From contig NC_083339.1 in NCBI RefSeq assembly GCF_019175385.1, forward strand, positions 79,380,307-79,444,306: a DNA stretch of 64,000 bases, read 5' to 3'. Shown in pieces: positions 43,685 to 54,828 of this stretch. This DNA is from Lycium barbarum. Lineage: Eukaryota > Streptophyta > Magnoliopsida > Solanales > Solanaceae. The notes beneath the pieces are model-generated. The model saw only the letters and a program-made list of their open reading frames with translations. It was not told the origin of the DNA and ran no database searches. A program made the translations under genes and the position numbers. Position 1 is the stretch's first letter; every line of letters starts with the position of its first letter.

Positions 43685-44907
43685 TTGGCCCAGAATACCA
43701 TAAGGAAGGAAAACTCTCAGAAAAGGGCGATAACTGAAGGAGAGGTCGAAGATTTCTGGCAGCGCATGCTGCCAAAAGATTATTCCATTATTGAGCATTT
43801 GAAGAAGATACCGGCACAAATTTCAGTGCTATCATTGCTGGCTAGCTCACCCTTACACAGGCATGCTCTCATAAAAGTATTGGAAGACGCATATGTATCG
43901 GCAGGTACAAGTAGTGAAGATTTAGCCGAGTTAGTAGCCTATATCATTGGAGAACATAAAATCTGCTTCTCCAAGAAAGAGTTGCCCGTCAAAGGGACCT
44001 CTCACAACAGAGCCCTCAATATCACCCTGGAATGTCGTGACAAGGCCGTAGGAAGGGTACTAGTGGATAATGTGTCGAGCCTCAACATTTGCCCCGTAAC
44101 AACCTTAACACAGCTTGGCTGTGACATAGGAAAAATTCTCCAGAGTAAAACGAATGTCAGGGGATTTGATGGATCCCTATGTGATTCCTTGGGGGAGATC
44201 AACCTGCAGATCCAGGTCAGGCCTCAGAATTCCAGGTCATGGCGATCACTGCCAATTACAACATGCTCTTAGGAAGACCCTGGATCCACTTCGCCGGTGC
44301 GGTACTATCAAGTCTGCACCAGGCCATAAAATTTGAATGGCAGGGACAGGAAATCATGGTTGAAGCTAAGAAGGATGTCCAGAAGCATCCTTACAACATT
44401 ATACCAGCAATCGAAGGGAGTCCAAATGGACTAAACTTCCATGTGGTGGAATACGTCGCGGCCACCCATTTAGAAGGGGAGGTCGACAGACCAATGCCAG
44501 CAATCTATAGAATGGTCGCTTCCACAATGCTGAGAAATGGTTTTGAAACGGGAAAGGGCCTAGGAAGGGACCTTGAAGGGATAACTGAGCCCGTACCAAT
44601 CCCGAAAGAAAGTTACTGCTTCGGTCTAGGATATGCTCCTAGCAAGGGTGAGCTCGCGAAGGCTATCAAGAGAGAATTCAGAACAGGGAAACTATCACAG
44701 CCAATTTTGGGGTTGTACCAGTCATTTCCCAACAACACACCAATGCCGAATAGAGAAGAAGTTGATGGGGGTCTCGAGTTGCTGTATCAAGAAGAGGGGT
44801 GCTATACGATCACCGAGAAGATCCAGAAGGCGCCCACCGTACGCAGTCTGAGACCAGGAGAGAGCGTGAATAATTTGACATCTACTCCCATCTTGGCTCT
44901 TCGGTAG
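43685..44907 (+). pseudogene. pro: Ogre protease region with G-patch-like segment
   Basis: The first frame (43685-44272) covers the pre-protease helix region (DYSIIEHLKKIPAQISVLSLL) and protease, with VLVDNVSSLNICP at about 44057-44095 where the catalytic Asp-Gly/Ser-Gly is expected, so the triplet is altered to D-N-V. A frame shift near 44235 joins NYNMLLGRPWIH. Downstream, MLRNGFETGKGLGRDLEG (about 44528-44581) has the Gly spacing of a G-patch, an RNA-binding module. The frame ends at 44905. Confidence 0.78.
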
Positions 44908-45196
44908 AGAGATAGATTTTTCTTAAAAAATAATCTTTTGCTAAAACACGGCGACGTCTGCTAGGACCCGACCGACTGCCTTTTCTAAAATTACTTCGTG
45001 ATGTTTAAAAATGGAAATGGTTCGGCCTTGTTCCAAACCGGGACCATAGTTTGTAACTCATTGCTTTTGAATTAATAAGAAGCCTCGGCCTGTGCAAACT
45101 GTTATTCTTATTGAATAATAAAATGAAAATTTTCTTAATAATCAGGTAATAAGGACCGACGAATAAGCCTGATGTTACCTTGCCTCGCCTTTTCAG
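44908..45196 (+). other. Intron-like spacer between Ogre protease and RT
   Basis: Non-coding AT-rich sequence in the place where Ogre elements are known to have an intron. A plausible acceptor is the pyrimidine-rich CTTGCCTCGCCTTTTCAG ending at 45196. A donor candidate is GTGAAT at 44866. The donor choice is uncertain. Confidence 0.5.
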
Positions 45197-46228
45197 TAGT
45201 AATCATAATAAAACAACGAAAAATGTCATGACGTGTTGCCAAAACAATGAGACGAATAGTCAGCAGGAGTACGAGGAGTACGACGAAGCCACGATGATGC
45301 CAGATGGGTTGGCAAAGGAATTGGAGGAATTAGAAGAGAAGATGAAGAAGCCAAATATGGACGAAATGAGGTAATCAACCTCGGCGACGAAGGGGATGTC
45401 AAGGAAACATGGATCAGTGCTCACTTGGGAGCTCTACGAAGGGAAGAGGTCATAGCTCTGCTAAAGGAATATGTGGATGTCTTTGCCCGGTCATACGTAG
45501 ATATACCAGGATAGAGCACTGAAATAGTGGCCCACATATTGCCCATCAAGGAGGGTTTTGTCCCGATCAAACAAAAAATGTAAACATTTAAGCCGGAAAT
45601 GAGTATCAGGATAAAGGATGAAGTGGAGAAGCAAATCAAGTCTGGAATAGTGGAAGTGACATCCTACCCCACTTAGGTGGCCAACATAGTACCAGTACCC
45701 AAGAAGGATGAAAAGATTCGAATCTGTGTGGACTACCGGGACCTCAACTGGGCCAGTCCCAAGGATAAATTTCCCCTTCCAAACATCCACATTCTAATAG
45801 ATAACTATGTGAAGCACGAGTTGCAGTCGTTCATGGATTGTTTCGCCGGATACCATCAAATACTCATCAACGGAGAAGATGCTGAGAAGAGAGCCTTTAT
45901 CACCCCTTGGGGAGTCTATCATTACAGGGTAATGTCGTTCGGCCTCAAGAATGCCAGCGCTACATACATGAGAGCTATAACTACCTTGTTCTATGATATG
46001 ATGCATCGAGAGATAAAAGTCTATATGGACGATGTCATCATAAAATCAAAGGAAAGCTCAGAACATACCGCGCACTTGCGCAAGTTCTTTGACAGGCTTC
46101 GTAAGTTCAATCTGAGGCTGAACCCTGCAAAGTGTGCATATGGTGTGCCCGCCGGAAAGTTGTTAGGATTCATAGTCAGCCGTATTGGCATTGAGCTGGA
46201 TCCTACCAAAATCAAAGCAATTCAGTAA
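45197..46228 (+). pseudogene. pol: Ogre reverse transcriptase
   Basis: An acidic pre-RT stretch (EYDEATMMPDGLAKELEELEEK) shifts frame near 45370 and has stops at 45512, 45582 and 45674. The RT then reads ANIVPVPKKDEKIRICVDYRDLN, FPLPNIHILID, FAGYHQI, YRVMSFGLKNASATY and the catalytic VYMDDVI at 46019-46039, followed by LRLNPAKCAYGVPAGKLLGFIVS. The aspartates of the active site are intact, but upstream stops prevent expression. Confidence 0.88.
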
Positions 46229-47399
46229 TTGTCGCCGCCCAAGACCAAGAAAGAAGTCATGAGTTTCTTGGGAAGGTTGAATTACATTAGGTGGTTCATA
46301 GCCCAATCAACTGTCATTATAGACCAATCCTTAAATTACTCAAGAAAGACGCTCCCACAAATTGGACGGAGGAATGCCAAGAGGCATTTGACAGAATCAA
46401 AAGATATTTTTCCCATCCTCTTGTCTTAGTGCCGCCCAGGCAAGGGAGTCCACTTTTGTTGTACTTGTCAGTATCAGAAAATGCTTTCGGGTATATGCTC
46501 ACCTAGCATGATGAAGAGGGAAAAAACGAACATTCCATTTACTATTTGAGCAAGAATTTCACATCCTACGAGGAGCGGTATACGCTCGTAGAGAAAACCT
46601 GTTGTGCTCTGACTTGGATTGCTCAGAAGCTAAGGCACTACCTATCGGTGTTAACCACTCACCTCATATCCAGAATGGATCCATTGAGATATATTTTCCG
46701 GCAACCAATGCCCGTGGAAAATTCGGCTAAATAGTAGATGCTACTAAGAGAATTCGACATCATAAACGTAGCGCAAAAGACAATAAAAGGACAAGCCCTA
46801 GCTGATTTGCTGGAAGAAAGCCCCGTCGATGACGAGCTTCAGCCTTTACGGACTTTCTTCCCGGATGAGGAAGTAATGGCTATGGAAGAAAAGGTGACAG
46901 AATCATTTTCAGGATGGAGATTGTTCTTGGATGGAGAAGTCAATTACAAAGGGTTCGGCATCGGGACGGTGTTAATATCGAAAAATGGACAACACTATCC
47001 GATGGTCGCAAAGCTCAACTTCAGGTGTGCTAACAACATGGCGGAGTATGAGGCATGTATACTCAACCTCAGGATGGCATTGGACATGAACAGACAAGAT
47101 TTTTTGGTGATCAGAGACTCCGACTTACTCATAAATCAAGTGAAAGGGAATTGGGCGACCAAAAATGATAAAATACTCCCATATGTAAATCTAGTGCAAA
47201 GACTATGAGGGAGATTCAGGAATATCAATTTCAGGCATATCCCGAGAGCCCAAAATGAGTTCGTAGATGCGTTAGCTACGATGGCCTCCATGATCCAGCA
47301 CCCCGAGAGCGCCCACATTGACCCTCTAGAGATCACGTTAAGAGAAGAACAGGCCAACTGTGCCCACGTCGAGGCTGAGCCAGACGACCAACCATGTTA
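46229..47399 (+). pseudogene. pol: Ogre RNase H pair: degenerate gypsy-type and archaeal-like RNase H
   Basis: After a TAA at 46226 the connection domain and first RNase H continue (LGRLNYI, then LLLYLSVSENAFGYML, TLVEKTCCALTWIAQKLRHYL, ISRMDPLRYIF). The catalytic Asp-Ala is replaced, so this RNase H looks inactive by descent. A second RNase H follows from about 46915: WRLFLDGEVNYKG, NNMAEYEACILNLRMAL and VIRDSDLLINQVKGNW, the archaeal-like type that marks Tat/Ogre lineages. Stops occur at 46504, 46732-46737 and 47206. Confidence 0.8.
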
Positions 47400-48378
47400 G
47401 GTCGACATTAAGACATACCTAGAGAAGGGAGAGTACCCCCAGAGAGTTCAGTAAATCAGAAGAAGACCGTCAGGAGTTTGGCTAATGGTTTCTTCCTGAA
47501 CAGAGAAGTATTGTACAAGAGGACACCTGACCTTGGGGAATGGACGTCATAGGACCCATCAAGCCTCCAACGGACATCATTTCATTTTAGTCGCCATCGA
47601 CTATTTTACCAAATGGGTAGAAGCAACTTCTCACAAATCAGTAACCAAGAAAGTCGTGGCTGATTTTTTCAAAAACAATCTAATATGTCGCTTCGGAATA
47701 CCGGAATCCATCATCACAGATAATGGTACCAATCTGAACAGCCAATTGATGAAGGACATCTGCGAGCAATTTAAGATAACCCACAGGAACTCTACTGCCT
47801 ACCGGTCGCAGATGAATGGAGACGTAGAGGCTGCCAACAAGAACATCAAGAGGATCTTGAGGAAAATGATCGACAATTATAGGAATTGGCACGAGCAGTT
47901 GCCTTATGCTTTGTTAGGGTACCAAACAACAACTCGAACATTCACCGGGGCAACCTCGTACCTCCTTGTCTACGGTACAGAGGCAGTCATACCCGCAGAG
48001 GTAGAGTTCCCTTCACTCAGAATCATCTAAGAGGCGGAGCTAAATGATGCGGAATGGGTCATAAATCGCTACGAGTAGTTGGCCACGATAGATGAAAAGA
48101 GAATAGTGGCAGTATGCCATGGACAGCTGTACAGACAAAGAATGCCTTGAGCCTTTAACAAGCGGGTCAGAGCCCGACTCTTCCAAATTAGACAACTCAT
48201 ACTCAAGCGAGTATTCCCTCACCAAGAAGAATACAAGGGAAAATTTGTGCCAAACTGGCGAGGGCCATACATGGTCAGAAAGGTTCTATTAGGAGGAGTC
48301 GTAGACTTACTTGAGATAGACGGACAAGAGTGGCCCAAGGCTATCAATGCGGACGCACTCAAGAGATATTATGTGTAG
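47400..48378 (+). pseudogene. pol: Ogre integrase lacking its zinc domain
   Basis: The frame passes YLEKGEYPQR-like linker sequence and LNREVLYKRTPDLG, then jumps directly to MDVIGPIK at 47541: the whole His-His-Cys-Cys domain appears deleted at about 47536. The core has the first Asp (MDVIGPI), the second Asp (IITDNGTNLN, about 47712) and the Glu region (GDVEAANKNIKRILRKM). The carboxyl part reads LVYGTEAVIPAEVE and ends WPKAINADALKRYYV with TAG at 48376-48378. Several stops occur at 48028-48150. Confidence 0.82.
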
Positions 48379-49501
48379 GATTCCATTTCCTTGTAATCGC
48401 AATATTATTTTTTTGTAATCATATCTTTTGCTTGTTATCGTATCTTGTAATAGAACAGGAAAAAACAAATCAGCAATGTAATGAACTACACAATGACCTG
48501 CTTCCCCACAGTGGGATACATAGGCAGTCCGTATCGGACCCGATCACCTTATTAGCAAAAAACAAAACTCAGTTACTTTGTTGTCGAACTACATTCGACC
48601 TGAATCCCTGCTGCGACAGGATACGTAGGTGCTTTCGAGTTCGATCGTCATAAAAGAAAACCTAAGGAACCCTTAGGAAAACCTCAGAGACAATAAAGCA
48701 GGAGGTATCGACGAAATCAAGCTACAAGGACCGGCACAAGAGTCAGCCAGCGTCAACCCTACACTGGGGCAGAAGTTTTGGAGAGAGTCTCAAAAATTCC
48801 TACCAGAAACAATCGACAAAGGAAACGACAAAACAAAGCCATACATTGAGGCAGAATGTTTGAGGAAAACTCAAAAATTCCTGTGTAACAAGACAAAGCA
48901 AGGGTCACTTAGAACAGATCTTGAAACTTGGGATTGAATTTTTGAAAAATATCTCAAAACTCCTGTCAGTTCAGAGAATCAGCAATCATACCTCCCAAGA
49001 GAGTAGGAAGACCTCGTTCAAGACATATGTCATGGAAAAAGATTTTATATATATATGACCCGCACTTTATAAATTTTACTTTAGGTTTTCGCTCTAAACC
49101 ATCTCTCAAAATATCGAGCCCAAGAGGGTTCGAAAGAGCATCAAGAAGAGCCGCCAATCGGGAGGACAACGACACTAATTGGCCTCTTAGGAAACTTACA
49201 ATTTTTCTGTGGATGCAGGTTCCTAACAAGGTAGCAAACCCGTCGTCAATCGGCTCACTCTCAATAGAGGCGAAAAGCATACCCGACCACGAGAGTCATG
49301 AAAAGAATGAACGGCAAAGACATATCTGACCTCAAGGTTCATAGAAAGAATGAGCAACCAATGCATATCAGGCCGAAAGGGTCATAATGAATAAGTGAAA
49401 AGACCTATTCAACCAAAAGGGTCATGACAAAAACAAAGGGGCATATTCGACCATGAGGGTCACAGCCCACACTACGGACGAAAGAAAGATTATTCACCCA
49501 A
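48379..49501 (+). other. Ogre 3' untranslated region, first part
   Basis: No conserved coding frame. Two copies of the spacer hairpin are present: TCCC-CACAGT-GGGA with TACATAGGCAG at 48503-48526, and ATCC(C)TG...CAGGAT with ACGTAGG at 48604-48629, the latter preceded by GAACTACATTCGACCTGA. Repeated GGAGAGTCTCAAAAATTCCT-like phrases occur at 48778, 48862 and 48945. Confidence 0.6.
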
Positions 49502-50240
49502 AAGGGCCATATTTTTCTTCCCATCATATTGTTTTCCTGATGCCAAGAGGACCATTGCACGTTTACTTCTTGCTACCGAGAGGGCCATTCATACAAATTA
49601 CCAAGAGGGCCATTGCACGTTTACTTTCCTACTGCCTAGAGGGCCATTCATACAAACTGCCAAGAGGGCCATTGCACGTTTACTTTCCTGCTGCCGAGAG
49701 GGCCATTCATACAAACTGCCAAGAGGGCCATTGTACATTTACTTTCCTACTGCTGAGAGATCCATTCATACAAACTGCCAAGAGGTCCATTGTACATTTA
49801 CTTTCCTACTGCCGAGAGATCCATTCATACAAACTGCCAAGAGGTCCATATTTTTCTTCCCATCATATTGTTTTCCTGATGCCAAGAGGACCATTGCACG
49901 TTTACTTCTTGCTACCGAGAGGGCCATTCATACAAATTACCAAGAGGGCCATTGCACGTTTACTTTCCTACTGCCTAGAGGGCCATTCATACAAACTGCC
50001 AAGAGGGCCATTGCACGTTTACTTTCCTACTGCCGAGAGGGTCATTCATACAAACTGCCAAGAGGGCCATTGTACATTTACTTTCCTACTGCCGAGAGAT
50101 CCATTCATACAAACTGCCAAGAGGTCCATAGCACGTTTACTTTCCTGCAGCCGAAAGGGCCATTGCATATTTACTTTCCTGCTACCAAGAGGGCCATTCA
50201 TACAAACTTCCTAGAGGGTCATTCATACAAATACCATGAA
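49502..50240 (+). repeat. 59-bp minisatellite with ~342-bp higher-order period in Ogre 3' region
   Basis: Units share GAGGGCCATTCATACAAACT, GCCAAGAGGGCCATTGCACG and TTTACTTTCCTACTGCC, repeating every 59 bp. A longer variant containing TTTTTCTTCCCATCATATTG occurs at 49511 and 49853, giving a higher-order period of about 342 bp. Two overlapping long open frames (49453-50214 and 49731-50381) result from the repeat lacking stops and are not convincing genes. Confidence 0.93.
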
Positions 50241-50835
50241 GATATTTGCAATATTTTCAAATTTTGGAAGCAGGTGCGCAGCCTCCAAAAGGGAGCCAAC
50301 TTGCTGAACCAGATCCAGACGAATTATGGAGAAAACGGGGAACTTTTTCTTGTGCAGCCGATCAAGATAGGGTGCCCATAAGATTCAAGCTCTCTGGCCA
50401 GGACTTGGAAGCCATCCTATCTCAGACTTAGCCACAATCTGTCTATTTTACTAAAAATCGCGACCGGTCGAATACATACCGGAGAAAGCTGAAAATATTC
50501 CCGCAAAAAGGACATACTCTTCTCCAGCGAGTCGAACTACATGTGGCCTGATTCCCAGAGACCATGGATATGTAGGCGGGCTCAAAACCCGAGAGTCAGC
50601 CACATTCTAACCACCATCCACAGGAATCTCGAGACTTTCCTACAAAATCACTTAAAAGTTTTCAATTGAGTCGAACTACAGGTGGCCTGAATTCTTGTAT
50701 AGCTTGAGATATGTAGGAAACCCAGAAGCCAGGGTCCGGCCACATATGTGAACATCATGAAATTAAAGGGTAAGATGAGTCGGGTCTGTAAAAAATTAGG
50801 GTTAGTCAAATTTCGTTGCTCAAGGACGGTCCTGC
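50241..50835 (+). other. Ogre 3' untranslated region, second part
   Basis: Non-coding. Two degenerate copies of the spacer motif (GTCGAACTACATGTGGCCTG near 50531 and GTCGAACTACAGGTGGCCTG near 50671), each followed by a TATGTAGG word. The second has lost its stem. Confidence 0.55.
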
Positions 50836-53502
50836 TATCACGACCCAACCCCATGGGCCATGACTAGTGCCCGAGCTGGAGACTGGTATACGAACCTGTT
50901 AGATATAGTCAAACTGAAACTAAGGATGGAATGGAAACTTGTAAAAGCAACCAAAGATTCACAATGCCGTATCATCATAAACCTGTCTCCTGAGGAGTCA
51001 TAGCTGATCAAAGCATAGTAAAATACGCAAGCCGACAAGGCTGCCACTATACACGGGAATATCCCAAACAAACCATATTGACACGGCTGACCAAAACCTA
51101 CTCACAACCCACATATGTCTATAGACCTCTAAGAGTATAAAAGTGAAATATGACGGGACAGGCCCCGCCGTACCCCTGGATATGCATAAGTCTACATCAA
51201 AAGGTTTGTACCAAAATAATCTAGGCTCCGGAACAATGGAGCTTTCCAAACAATTGAGCAGAAGTCCTAGGCTGGAGGATCGCCAAACTGAGTGTTTGTA
51301 CCTGCGGGCATGAAACGCAGCCCCCCAAAGAAAGGGGGTCAGTACGAAATATGTACTGAGTATATAAAGCATGAAATAAAATAAAGAAAATCATAACTGA
51401 ATAGAAGATTACATGAGACAAGTATGATAATCAAAGATACCAATGCACCTGTGCCTTACGAGATGAGAATCATTCATGTCTATATCATATACCATATCCG
51501 GCCCATTATAGGACTCGGTGAATAAAGTCGTCATATACCATATCATGGGACTCGGTGCCATAATCATATCATCATATATATATATATATATACATACGTA
51601 CCCGGCCCTCTAGTGAGGGACTCGGTGAACAATGCAGTGAAACTGTGCACGAAAACATACCCGGCCCGGGACTCGGTGAAAGATATATTAACAGCATGCA
51701 CGAGCAGAGTAGTGAGCAACCATATGCAAACTAAATCATCATCTGAGACTCAATAGAATAAGTAGAATGAACTAATACTTGAGTATCAAAGACAACAGTC
51801 ATGTCAAGTACCCCTCGAATGTCACTATGGATTATATCAAATAGAACTTCAAGAATCATAAACACGTATCAAGACATAATGAAATAGGTTCTGGAAATCA
51901 AGAACATTAGCCATCCTAGTGTCTCTAAGAATAGGAGTTTCTTTGGAGCTTATACGTTCGTCGTCTGTTTGTCTCACATAGATCATGCCAAAAGAAAGAA
52001 AGGTTAGCTTTACATACCTTACGTCGTCCAAGTAACTCAACTTAATCACGAACTTTTCACAATTAGTATGCCAAACCTATAACCATAGGAATACGTACAC
52101 AACTTTAAAGGGCTTTCGTATATCGTGTACATCAATGATAATTCGGTTCGAAAATGAAATGGACAGCATTTCCCCTAATATACAACAACCACCACTCAAT
52201 CAACAAGACTAACAACAACGACAACAACCCAATAACCTCTCTTAATCCTTTTTCAACTCAAATCATCAACATCTAAGATTATACACCAAACAGACCAACA
52301 TACGCTTCGTATACGATACCTTATACACTTCTTTCTTCCAAATTTAGGAGCCATATCAACAACAACATGACAACAACATCAACTACCATCCATGTACAAG
52401 AAAACTACTTCAAGATCATTCTAATAACAAGCTCAAAATAGTCCATCGAAACTACAACATCGAAAATACAATTTTCGACCTTTACTTCGCATGATCACAA
52501 ATACATGGAGAAGAGTATGATATCACCACGAACAACAAGAACAACACATATACATACTTATAAACACACTTTTAATCCTTCAACTCAACAAGAATAGCCC
52601 AACAACCTCATGAACATCTAATCCAATTCATGTCTCAACAATCTCATAAATACAACTACAACTTTAATTATCAAGATTCCTTCATTTTTAACACATAATC
52701 CATAACAATAATAACAACAACAACAATCAAACCCAATCTAATTAGAACAACTCCAATTCTGCCCACTTACAACGCCAGCAATAATCATGCAATTTTCTTA
52801 CTTCCAATTCCACTTAATAAGAGTTAATCTCTCAATTACAACATCATCTACTCCAATTACACCATAAGAAGAAGAAATCTCACCTCAAATAAGTTAGGAC
52901 AGATCCTACAATCACTTGCACCAATTGCACCACTTCTTCTTCCTCAATTTAAATCCTAACTTGCTGCCTCCTTGGAACGTTTAGAACACTTTTATGGAGT
53001 TTTACTTATCTTCTTTTTTCATTTTTGGAGTTGTCCTTGAACTACCATGGCCATGAGCTGCCATGGCTGGTTGGTGGTTCTTTCTTTCAATGGAAGTTTG
53101 GTGAAGATGAATTGTATGACTAATTAGTCATCACTTAATGAGTCATAGCTATACATTATATATGCAGCCATCCTTGTTGACATGTGGCCAGCCCACTTGA
53201 CATGTGTCCATTAGCATGTCATCATCCATGCTCCAATCAAATTCAGCCACGTTTTGTGGGGCCCACTTAGTGGTCTAACTAAGTTAATTAATCATTAACC
53301 CCCACTTAATAATCTGATCATAGTTAATTAATCCCTAATCTTCACTAATGTTTCTATAGTAATTGTAATTAATGTGCAAACCGTGCACTATTAAGATCGG
53401 GATTAAAAAGTCCTTGTCTTATATCTCAAAAATAATCTTGTCCTTGAACTTATGTCGATTAGCTTACGAATGATCCAACGTACAAAAATACGGGATATAA
53501 CA
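50836..53502 (-). mobile_element. Solo LTR, distinct family, in Ogre 3' region
   Basis: 2667 bp, TGTTATATCC...GTCGTGATA in minus-strand sense (the last dinucleotide TA replaces CA). Flanks CCTGC (50831-50835) and CCCGC (53503-53507) fit a target duplication with one change. The three-hairpin module at 51301-51370 has the GC-rich second stem CCCCC/GGGGG like the non-autonomous element. CCCGGCCC...GGGACTCGGTGAA units repeat at 51497-51680. Confidence 0.85.
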
Positions 53503-53518
53503 CCCGCCATCCCCGAAC

Positions 53519-53532
53519 ATCGAAGGGGCAGT
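53519..53532 (+). other. Ogre polypurine tract
   Basis: ATCGAAGGGGCAGT ends at the base before the LTR start TGTTGACACC. Confidence 0.75.
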
Positions 53533-54510
53533 TGTTGACACCTAATTTTTGACCTCCGTAATTTATTTTAAGTGCTCGAAGTCCTTAGACAATAAATAAA
53601 AAAAGTTGTGCACACTAAAGGGTCTAAATAATTTTTTATAAAATTATTTGAGACAATATTCCACCCCTTTTAATTGATGACGAGATTTTTAGGACATTAT
53701 GAATTGTGTGAAAATTAATTGATGTTTTATGACATTTATGGAATACTTTATTGGAATTAGTCAAAAGCAAAATAATTTTGAATAATTATTTAATTAATTA
53801 AATCAAGAAAAATTATATTAATGAATAATTTATTCTCTTTATTGTCGAAGGTAATTTGAGTAATTAAAAGAATTGACCATTTTACCCCTCAAACTCCGAT
53901 TTTGTGTGTTTGCATAGTTGTTTAATTAATAAATTGTCTTGATAATTAATTTTGCTAATTATTAGGGCCATATCTGCAAACTAATTTAACAAATCATGTT
54001 TTAAATTAATTAAGTCCTAATTGGTTAATAATCGGCTTTTTTAGTTTAGGACATTTATCCTCGACCCTCCATACATATATATATATATATATATATACAC
54101 ACCATATATATACAAATATACATTGTGCATATATATATATATATGTATATGTATATGTCAAAAGGCCCATACGTTTAATGCCTTAAGCAATGGTTTTGGG
54201 GGGCCTGAACTTGATCAAGATGTTCATTAATCCTGCACTTGTCTGATTGCTCTTGATTGTAACAATTGTTAGGATCTGTTTGAATTAACCTCTGAGTGGA
54301 ATTTGTGGAATAAGAATGTGCTTGAGATGGTCCTTATCTTGTCCAAAATGGTCAACAAATTAGTAAAATAGGTTTGTTAAGTGGTGAAGATTGTTATGCT
54401 TGCTTTAACATAGTAATGAGATACATTCATCCCGAAAAATGGCATTAAGAAAGAACTTTAAGGATTGGTAGCTTGACAGGAAAACATGTGTGTGTGAGTC
54501 TGTTTTGTGT

Positions 54511-54604
54511 TGCCATGTGTGTGCTGTGTGTAGAAGTATCCATGTGTGTGCGGTGTGTAGATAAATTGTAAAAGTATCCATGTGTGTGCTATGTGTAGAA
54601 AAAT
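54511..54604 (+). repeat. Short tandem repeat, GTATCCATGTGTGTGC units
   Basis: Three to four copies of CATGTGTGTGCTGTGTGTAG, spaced irregularly, in the Ogre 3' LTR. Confidence 0.75.
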
Positions 54605-54828
54605 CATCTTTCCAAGACTGAATCACATAACATTTGATAGTAAAGAAGATAAAATAAGATAGTGGGAAAACCAGGGTAGGAGTCTATCTAGGTTGTCTTT
54701 GGTAAAGCTGCTTGGTACTGCCTTTTTGAGATGTTGCGGATTGAATTTCTTTAAATAAACAAGTAGTGTAGGGTCAAGAAGGGGACTGATGGTGATGTTT
54801 AGGGTCTGTAAAGTTAAAGTTATTTTGT

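Noticed and set aside
49502..50240. Possible CRISPR array.
   Set aside because: The whole 59-bp unit repeats without unique spacers, and the setting is a plant retrotransposon.
49453..50381. Two long overlapping open frames of 253 and 216 codons.
   Set aside because: They cover the 59-bp minisatellite. The unit has no stops in two frames, so long frames arise automatically. The product would be a monotonous repeat with no start context.
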